Source: Dunaliella salina
Taxonomy: Eukaryota > Chlorophyta > Chlorophyceae > Chlamydomonadales > Dunaliellaceae
Direction of reading: 5' to 3'
Length of the DNA: 12,065 bases
Assembly: GCA_002284615.2 (NCBI GenBank)
Contig: MU069575.1
Location: forward strand, 109,577-121,641
Part shown: one piece after another, positions 1 to 8,200 of the stretch
Layout of the letters: every line of letters starts with the position of its first letter
Position numbering within the stretch: position 1 is the first letter of the stretch
Notes under the pieces: model-generated
Seen by the model: the letters and a program-made list of their open reading frames with translations, nothing else
Databases searched by the model: none
Told to the model about the DNA's origin: nothing
Made by a program: the position numbers and the translations under genes

Positions 1-49
1 TTTGATGTCCCCATCACTCCATCCCTGCCCCAGCAGGGAGAGCCCACAC

Positions 50-145
50 CTTCATCACTGCCATGTACTCGTCGTCATTCAGCATCTGGCGTCCCTTGGG
101 ATAAATGTCCACTTGCTGGATGCTCTCGTTGACATTGCGCAGGAG
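50..145 (-). CDS. Internal exon of an unrecognised downstream gene
   Basis: This 96-nt, 32-codon exon is phase 0 at both ends. The acceptor is TTTCCACAG|CTC after a pyrimidine-rich stretch and the donor AAG|gtgtgg. It encodes LLRNVNESIQQVDIYPKGRQ followed by MLNDDEYMAVMK. It is charged and amphipathic, with no signal peptide or membrane segment. I do not recognise the family. Its minus-strand orientation, just past the kinase stop, makes it the best candidate for a later exon of the gene that starts near 619. The rest of the gene lies left of the window. Confidence 0.6.
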
Positions 146-265
146 CTGTGGAAAGTGAGGGAAGGTTGACTGTGAGCGTGAAGTAGGTGGAGTACATCAA
201 GCTGCCACAAACAGCAGTTACAGGTGCCCAGCAAGGCTACAGTGTGTAGGGAAAGCGTCCCAATT

Positions 266-619
266 TCAACGTGCCTCTGCTCTGACGTCCGCTAGTGTTG
301 GGTACAGGAGGATGGCACTACCGCGCTGCTTCACGTAATTAGTAATCTCCTGGAGAATGGGCTCGGGCATGTGCTCTGTGTGCGGCAGAAGTGAATAGTG
401 CGCAGTTGATACGGGCAACCTGAAATTGCTATTGGCGAGCTCTCCTGAACAGGGAAAACGATATGTGCACGCACTAAAATCAGCAGCTACGGGTGCGGGT
501 TCTGGCTTGTGCGAGGCCTCCTTCTTTTCAGCGGGCTGGGGGGGCTGCTTCTCATCGGGGGAGTACTGTTTTGCCTTCGCTTTGCCGCTACTCTTGCCCC
601 CAAAACAGCCACAAACCAT
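266..619 (-). CDS. Probable first exon(s) of the same unrecognised gene
   Basis: The reading frame is open from an ATG at 619 (context CCCAATGG) to a TGA at 266-268. The start reads MVCGCFGGKSSGKAKAKQ, with Cys3 and Cys5 that could be S-acylated, although there is no Gly2 for myristoylation. A Lys/Pro/Glu-rich linker follows, then EHMPEPILQEITNYVKQRG and a short hydrophobic run. A pyrimidine-rich acceptor-like site (ttttccctgttcag) near 445 and a possible donor at about 474 suggest the frame may be more than one exon, but an intron of about 30 nt would be unusually short. No convincing donor joins it to the exon at 145-50, so exact ends are uncertain. Product unknown. Confidence 0.4.
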   Translation of the reverse strand: MVCGCFGGKSSGKAKAKQYSPDEKQPPQPAEKKEASHKPEPAPVAADFSACTYRFPCSGELANSNFRLPVSTAHYSLLPHTEHMPEPILQEITNYVKQRGSAILLYPTLADVRAEAR

Positions 620-881
620 TGGGCTTTGCACGCATTGAATTCTAGTGTAGAAAAGGTTGAATCAAGTCCAGCAAACAAGCAACGTCCAACATACAGCAAG
701 TGTTCAATTGTGCTATTGCTATATCTTTGGGAAAAAAGGTCGTTTATTAGAAATTATTGACAGTGCCAAGCGATTCATTCAGTTCTAACCTTCCCCGAAG
801 GATGTAACGCTGCTCTATGCAGCATGTCATGCTGCTTTCTTGCTCCTATTGCCGCTGCTCTCCTTGCTCCCCAACCCTAAC
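620..881 (-). promoter_or_regulatory. Short intergenic spacer: kinase 3' end and next-gene promoter
   Basis: About 260 bp separate the kinase stop from the next likely ATG on the same strand, so the spacer must hold the kinase 3' UTR and the downstream promoter. The minus strand has an AATAAA at 743-748, about 135 nt past the stop. The TGTAA signal usual in volvocalean algae is absent from this strand here. Just after the stop the minus strand reads ttaggttagggttgggg, which resembles telomere repeat. No TATA-like box was convincing. Confidence 0.3.
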
Positions 882-1499
882 CTAAAGGATTGCAGCGTCC
901 TTTTCATGTTTTCCAGGGCTCAAGTAATCCTGATCAGTTTGACCATGGTTGACCGCAGTTCCAGCATGCCGCAGGGCTGCTCCTTCATCCAGACGCCTTC
1001 CTGCAGGGCTGCGGTGACCTTTATCCAGACGCCTGGACTTGCTTGGCTGCGAGGATTCTCCGGGGTTCTGGTGGGGTGTCTTGCTGGAGCTTGCCGGCCG
1101 CAGGGTGCCATGCACTGCATGAGGCTGTTGCTGCGCCGGATCCTGAACGCTGCTGCCTGATGCTGCATGAGGTGCTCCCTGTGCACATGCCGCTACAGCC
1201 TCTTGCACACGAGCCTTTTCCACACCACCCCCACACTGTTGTCCTCCTCCCGCCGAGGATGCAGCTCCAGCCTCAATCAGCTTCAGCCTAGGTGCCTGTC
1301 GAGCTGCATGCCCGTCCTGTGCCTGATGCTGCGGACCATCTCCATTTGTTTGGCATGCGTTTGGCATGCTACCTATCCCTGAGCTGCTGCCGTGGTGGTA
1401 TGCCTTGTCCATGCAGTCCAAGATTGCTGTGAATGAGGGGCGTTCCGCGGGGTCTTGGGTCATGCACATGACACAAAGCTGCTGCAGCGTTGTGTCTCC
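882..1499 (-). CDS. Kinase exon f: C-lobe end, disordered tail and stop
   Basis: This exon has 206 codons including a TAG stop at 882-884. It starts GDTTLQQLCVMCMTQDPAER, then PSFTAILDCMDKA: helices H and I of the C-lobe with the conserved alpha-I Arg. Residues from about 35 on are Gln/Ser/Gly/His/Ala-rich and look disordered. Near the C-terminus RRLDKGHRSPAG is followed by RRLDEGAALRHAG, a 12-residue imperfect repeat. The acceptor is GCTCCCAG|GGA; an inner CTGCAG is possible but would drop the GDTT residues that fit the family. The preceding intron is 5,020 bp, the largest in the window. An unseen intron inside the tail cannot be excluded. Confidence 0.85.
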   Translation of the reverse strand, partial: GDTTLQQLCVMCMTQDPAERPSFTAILDCMDKAYHHGSSSGIGSMPNACQTNGDGPQHQAQDGHAARQAPRLKLIEAGAASSAGGGQQCGGGVEKARVQEAVAACAQGAPHAASGSSVQDPAQQQPHAVHGTLRPASSSKTPHQNPGESSQPSKSRRLDKGHRSPAGRRLDEGAALRHAGTAVNHGQTDQDYLSPGKHEKDAAIL

Positions 1500-2064
1500 C
1501 TGGGAGCATCAAATGTGTGAATGAGCAAAGAGGTTTGTGTGAGGAGAGCCTCTCGCAAGCATTGGATGTGTGAATGAACAGAGCTGTGTGTGAGGGAGCA
1601 CCACACTAGCATTGGATGAGCACATGCTTTGGTACCAGGCCAGACCTGCTCTGAAGCGGGGGCGCAGTCAGGCAGACCTGACTTCCCAAAGCTAGATGCT
1701 GCAAGCAAGATCTTTCAAGTGTTCTGTGAGCCTCTGAAGGGGGGGGGGGGGGAGGTTGGGAAGTAACCATCTCCCATGACAAGCGTCATCCTTGTGCCCC
1801 GGGGCGGTTATCTCAGGGCACAGTGTATGCTCCTACAAATTATGGAACACATCAGGACTTGCACCTCGGACCAAGAATCAGTGCTTGGACACTCCTCTTG
1901 ATTGTTCTGCCAGCAAAAGCAAGAAAATGTGCTTCTGGCACCAATTTTAGAAAGAATCTACGCTTTACCATTCGGCTGCACATATTAAGGAAAGGATCTC
2001 CCATCAGTCCCCACCGATGGGCTCCAACAGAAAGGCCAAATTTCAACCAGTAGGAATGAAACAT

Positions 2065-2125
<61 letters not shown>

Positions 2126-2177
2126 CATACATACATACTACATACATAATACATACATACATGCATGCATACATACA

Positions 2178-2208
<31 letters not shown>

Positions 2209-5200
2209 GTGCATGCATACATACATACACACATACACAAACATACATGCATGCACACATACATACATACATACATACACACATACACACACATACGTAC
2301 ATACATACACATACGTACATACATACATACATACATACATACATACATACATACATACATACATACATACATACACATACATACATACATATATACATTC
2401 ATACATACATACATACATACATCATCGAGTCCCATTTTCTAATCTGTAAATGTGCAACATTCGTAAGCAGAAAGACTCTTTGCCTGTGCTGCCTTTGGAG
2501 CACAAAGGAGACATCGAGGTTCCCTGCTTCCCATAGAGACATGATCCACTCCAGAGGGCATAGCTGGTGCCATAAGATACCAGAAATGCCATGGAAGTTG
2601 CAGATTTACATTCTGTTTACAATTGTCCATAGGGGGGGCACTGGTGATTGGGACTTCTTGAGGCGACAAATCAGACATATGACATTAGACAGTTACCAGA
2701 CCGAAATTTGGCAAAATAAAGGGTCAGGGCCTATTACTTTCACCTTGTAACTGTCTTCCGTTCCTGAGATATGGCCAGAACAAGATCTAGCGAAACTTTT
2801 TGGAAGTATTGACTTCTGCCAACTTCAATGATGCAGAATATTAATCAACATCTCAGTGTAGTGAACAGTGTGCACTGAGAGCTTCCAGGAGAGTGCCTGT
2901 CTAGAAAGAGCAGTCTAATTCTGAAGTGCAAGCAAGGTGCCGGTTTTGCCCGAATTTCACCACTCTCAAAACCGCTATTTTTCTCTAAAGAACCTCTAAA
3001 TAACACGCCTTACATGTGCATGCAGGAAGGTCACCACGGGCGGAAGCGAAATTTCAGCCATATTTGTAGCCAGACCTCCAATGGATTGACCCCATTCCTT
3101 GCTGATGCTGTTCAATAATTTAGGCCCTCAGGTCGTGGGGTTCAAATGGCTGTGATGGGGAAGGACTTGAGACCCGGTTCCGGCCTGGGACGGAAGAGAG
3201 GCTACCCTCCCTCAGCCATCTGGTGGTTCAGGACACACTGATGTAATGCCTTCAGTACTCCTGCATGCTCTGGACAAAATGGAACCCAACTGGCCTCATC
3301 CCCCCACCTCTGCATACACAGCAATACCTCTCCCTCACCACCCCGTGCACAGTGGAGGGCCTTTCCCCAAACTTAAGATAAGGATTGTCACGAAATACAC
3401 AGAGAACAGATCTGCATCAGAAGTTCGTGCCCTGAAAGCTCCCACATCCCCAGAAAAGTTTGGGAGGGACTGCAGCACTGGCGACCCCCCCTGACAATTG
3501 CCCACCAGCAAGGGCATTGGGGTGGATCAATTTGAGCACTCAGTCACCTCAGAAATGCTGACAAACTTCAAGTTAACAGTCCATTGAATTTTGTGCCCTC
3601 CGTAAAAGAGGGACCCCTTAATGCCCCTTACAGCCCCCTTGACTACCTTCTGACACACCACTCATGCTTCCTCGTCCATCCTTATAACCATTTGTGTATC
3701 AGTGGCCAAGGGAAAAAAGGGGGAAGGTGGTCGAGGGGTAGTTGCAAAACCCCTTCCTTGCCCACGCCCCCAGGCAAACATTCATTTGGTAGTCCATGAA
3801 ACATCTGGAGCTTCGTCAAACTTTTGGTGAGCTCCTTCTGTTGAAGCGGCAAATTGATGGATCTGGCCACATCAATTGACAGTTAAACAAAAAAATTTGG
3901 GCAATTGTTCGGAAAAGCTCATGCTGCTTGATTGCAGAGCTGCTTGCAGGGAAGGTACAGGTACATCGCTGTAAATGCCTATATGGGGGCATCTTAGCAG
4001 AATCAAACCCAGAACCTTCCAATCCCAGGGAAGCACCACTGCACCATGCAGCTCGCCGCTTGTTGGAAAGGGAGCGGAAAAGGGGTTGCCGGGGGGGGGG
4101 GAGCCCCTCCACTTTCTAGGGATAAGCAATTTGCCAAAGTGCATGTCCAGCTTCAGTACCTTTGGCTTCCTAGGGATCAGCAGTAAGCCAAGCTATTAGG
4201 CCAAGCCTCTGGGAAAAAGAAAAGAAAAGTCTATGCAAGCCAAAGGCCGCGTGCATTAAGGGAAGGACCTCTAACTGGAAAGCTGGAGGCCTCACCAGAA
4301 GGCCTTTAGAGCCTACACTAGACACGGCTAGCCAAGGAGAGAGCCAGGAAGATCGAATGGGGATCTGGACGGTTGCTCGCCATGCCTCTGGACGCCCGGA
4401 CTCTCCTTCTCCCGTCCTCCGCCGCCGCGCGTCCAGCAAACCCCCTCCCAGAAGCCCCTTGAAACAAAGAGCGTGTCTAGTGTTTTTGATAGTGGTTAAT
4501 CTTTTAATGGCATGGTCCCTAAGCTTGGCTGTTAGTAATTTGGCTGTTTGTTTGGTCAGGCCCAGACTTATAAGGGGTTTAATTGTACACTCGTTGTAAA
4601 TGGTACCAGCCACACCAATTAAGATGATGTGTAAAGTCACTTTGTTATTCCTGTTTGGATTTCTTGAGCTCTGGGTTTGAAGTCTGGTTATGGTGTGAGA
4701 ATGATGGGTCACTGCATGCTGTAGAGTGATGGAGGGGTTTGTGTTGGGACAGAATTTCAATTCAACAAGATGTATGTCCCTGTCTTGAGGAGGGATCCTG
4801 AAAGGATCAAGGTGACTTTGTCTGCCTGCAAGGGGGCGCACAAAGATAGCATCAGGGCAGGTTTGGTGCATGGCAGGGGAGCAAGTACATTAGGGAAAAC
4901 CCAGTCTGGAATAGCTCTTGATATGTGTTCAGGGAGTTGTATGCCCTGATCCAGGAGTCTCTCGTTACTGCAGCAATCCTTACAAATAAGGGATGAGCCA
5001 TACCGGCCTGAACTGAGGGCTTTTACACAAAGACTTAGGGCTGCATTATATCTGTAGGTGTGCATCCCGCCCATTGTTGAGTTTGTACACCTGAGGAGTA
5101 TGTGGTCAATGTGGTCCATATCATCACATAGTGGTCATCTTCCATCACTGGAAGAATTGAATTTGAAGGCATGACTCTGATTGTACAGTGTATCCGTACG

Positions 5201-8200
5201 ATTCTTCATTATACATATTTGCTGTTTAAGGGTAATTCCTGTATTTTTCCAGAAGGAGTTGCTGATCTCCTTGTTAGCAAGTTGTAAGGTTGGGTTGCGA
5301 GACTCAGTGTTTGCAATGGTGGCTGGTGGTAGGGCATCATTCAGTTTCTGCCATCTCTGGGAGTGGTGGCCAGAGGTGTCAGCAGAGCCAAGCTTGTGTT
5401 TCTTGTGCATGTGTGTTTTAAGTTTGTCGTGCACATTGGTGAGGTAGCGCATCAGGAAAGCGTGGGAGCAGTGTATGTCATCGTCTCGGGAGGAGGAGGA
5501 CTTCAATGAAAGCCAATATAAATTGTGGAAATGGTCCCTGGCACCTGGAAATGCAATGTCTATGGTGTCTCAGAGGGCTGCGGTGCGAGCGCAAGCATCA
5601 GCCCCCTCATTTCCTATAATGCCAGAGTGGGCTTTGACTTTGTAGAAATGGATAGGGTGAGGGGAGTGTTCTAATATGGTTGATATTGCGTGAATTAGCT
5701 CTGCATGGAGGTGATACGTCACGCGCATCGGATTCAGGGTTTGTTTAGAAATCTGGAAGAGGCAGGATGCACTATCAGTGGCAATCTTAGTTTGCTTGTG
5801 TTGGAGTGCCACAAGTGGTATACCCACTAGTTCTGCTCTGGTGATGGTATTGGTGGGCCCATGGCCTTTGGGTTTTATGTGCAGTTGCAAGCGTTGGGAG
5901 GGTGGAGTTGTGCCCCTTCCCAGCTTGTAAATACCTGAGCCAGAAAGTGGTGGGGAGTTGTCATCTTTGTATATAATTACACTGCCATCAGTGTAGTTGA
6001 TATTTCTCCATTCCTTGATTTTAGGTTTGAACATATTTTTGTAGTTGGCAGGAATGAAGGCTGCCCTTGCCTGAAGGCACTTGTGTGAACAGCTATGAAC
6101 CTCAGGGGGTGAGCCTCTGGGCCAGCAAAAGCCGCTATCCTTCTTCCTCTCTGGCCTGACAAAGCTTGGTGGCCATTTCTTGCAGAGGGCGCCTACTTCC
6201 GTTCTTGCTTCAAGCAAATTTTTGTGCTCCCTCCTTCCCCTGTGAGCCCAGCCTCTGGGCCAAGGATTAGTACCATGCCCGTTCTGCTACGTTGGTGCCC
6301 ACTCAGCTCGGCGTCCGCCCCAGAGTGCAAGCTTCTAGTCTTCATCCCTTCATACACGGCTTCAGCTAGAAAATCATCATACTGGAAGTGCTCAGCACAC
6401 AGCCAAGCATACCTGGCCAAGTGGCGCAGCTTTTGGCGCTTGAGCCCACCATGTCGACCACTGGCATGGGCGAACCTTCAATGTTAGACCCTGAACCCTA
6501 AACCCCTGGCCCAGCATACCTGGCCAGGTGGCGACAGGCTTTGGCGCTTGAAGCCCACCATGCCGACCACTTGCATAGGCGACAGGTCCACAAAGGGCAC
6601 CTCGCCTGTCAGCAGCTGCAATGGCATCAAAGAAAACACACAGCACAATCTGTGAGCACCATGCAGACCACTTGCATCGGCAACAGGTCCACAAAGGGCA
6701 CCTCGCCTGTCAGCAGCTGCAATGGCATCAAAGAAAACACACAGCACAATCTATGAACACCATGCGGACCACTTGCATGGGCGACAGGTCCACAAAGGGC
6801 ACCTCGCCTGTCAGCAGCTGCAATGGCATCAAAGAAAACACACAGCACAACCTGTGAACATTATGCGGACCACTTGCATGGGCAACAGGTCCACAGGGGG
6901 CACCTTGCTTGTCAGCAGCTAAGCAAGGGCATCAACGCACACACAGCACAACCTGTGAGCCATGTTGTGCTTGGAAGGTCAGGCAGGAAAGGTCCTGTTT
7001 GGTCGGTGCTGTAACTCGCAAAGGGGATACTTATAAGTACGGTCGGCCAATTTGATATACATACACACGCCACATGTATCACATTTTCCTTTGCAAAAAA
7101 GTGGATACATGCTTCACGTACGTACGAAGTTGGCCAACCCTATTTATGAATCATGAAAGCCACCTTGCGACTGCCCCAGGCAGTTCCCCCAACAGCAGCT
7201 GCAGCAAAAACCATGCAAGCACAGTGTGCTTGGTACAGCGCTGCGTGCATGAATAATCGAATTGGAGGTACATTTGACAATCATTCAGGCAATCAGCAGA
7301 TAATGCCTGCTAAGGGGCAGCTCCTGTTACACATAGTGCATGTCTGAAGCTAATTGTGATCGCTCGTGCATTCACATCCTTTCAAATTCTAGCCGTACGC
7401 CCATGCGGTTTGATTTATCTCCAAGCAAGCCTTGCGAACCTGCTATTCAATTGGCATGGGGGTTGTGCGTTGATGGCGATCAATGGTTAAAATATCCACC
7501 CCAGAGAAGCTGCTCTGTACAGCATCTGGAGACATTGGGAATCTTACCTAGAGACATAGGGAATCTGGCAGGAACGTACGCTAGGAGATTACGTTGTTGT
7601 GGAAAGATTGTCAAGAGCATACATGGGGTTGGTAACTCTACTGATGGGTTCATTCAAGTGCAGGATTGAAGAGACATATGAATAAAAGACACCCTCCCTC
7701 AAATATACCCATCTAAAAAGCAGAAGAGCGAATATGAACACAGTGTGACAGAGTTTCCCGCAAGATGCATCCAGAAGCATTGACAAATAGGTGCTGGCAA
7801 GACTGAGCAGCGCTTGCATCCATCAGGAATTGCTAGCTGGGCAGAACTCTACAGTTGGCCCTAGCAGCGACCTTTTGTAGCACTTTGATGCCAAGGAGGA
7901 GTAAAGCATGACCACAGAAGGCAATGCAAACAATTTCACTTTGTTGCCTTGAAGGCAGCAGAATTTCCACTGGGCAGACCTCCTATTTGCTTCCGATCCA
8001 GGTGTGCCTTGAACTCAGGGTGTTCCCTACACTTCTGCTTGTAAAAGAAGGAAAGGAAAGGGTTACATAGCTGTGCTTGCCTGTGGGGGCAGTTTGGCTG
8101 AAGCAGGAAAAGAGTGCCTGGAACCAGACCATTCATGCTTTTAAATGCGTCCTCATACATGGAGCCAAGCAGAAGAGCCACCCTTCCCCATTCTTAACGC

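Larger units (their letters stand above)
1500..6519 (-). other. 5.0-kb kinase intron
   Basis: This intron lies between exons e and f (donor CAG|gtatgc at 6519, acceptor GCTCCCAG at 1500). It contains, in + coordinates, a 50-54 bp repeat at the acceptor, a G-run, AC/ACAT microsatellites, a possible SINE head, a truncated LINE in gene orientation and the partial copy of exon e. I see nothing identifiable in about 1755-2070 or 2425-3990: open frames there are short and lack recognisable motifs. Confidence 0.85.
6407..6945 (-). repeat. 101-bp tandem array around the subdomain X exon
   Basis: Exon-equivalent starts are 6615 (complete exon e), 6716, 6817 and 6918, an exact 101-bp period. The three upstream copies carry acceptor plus the first 60 or so bases (LLTGEVPFVDLLPMQVV; the farthest is LLTSKVPPVDLLPMQVV) and then run into the next copy's intron end. 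They lack the GFKRQ...PPGQ half and its donor. Splicing into 6716 would stop after MVLTDCAVCFL. A fifth, 3'-half copy at about 6407-6475 keeps the gtatgc donor but has a 1-nt deletion in GFKRQ. All four acceptors still end in AG. Confidence 0.92.

Noticed and set aside
1852..2750. Long open frames of Tyr/Val/Cys/Met and His/Thr/Tyr/Ile repeats on both strands
   Set aside because: They are products of the (AC)n and (ACAT)n microsatellite, which is open in most frames; no non-repeat domain is attached.
6541..6922. Overlapping + strand frames repeating HADHLHRQQVHKGHLACQQL-like peptides
   Set aside because: Antisense shadow of the 101-bp array; the minus strand encodes recognisable kinase subdomain X sequence.
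7340..7669. 109-codon + strand frame
   Set aside because: No recognisable domain, lies antisense within a well-supported intron, and has no supporting splice or start context.
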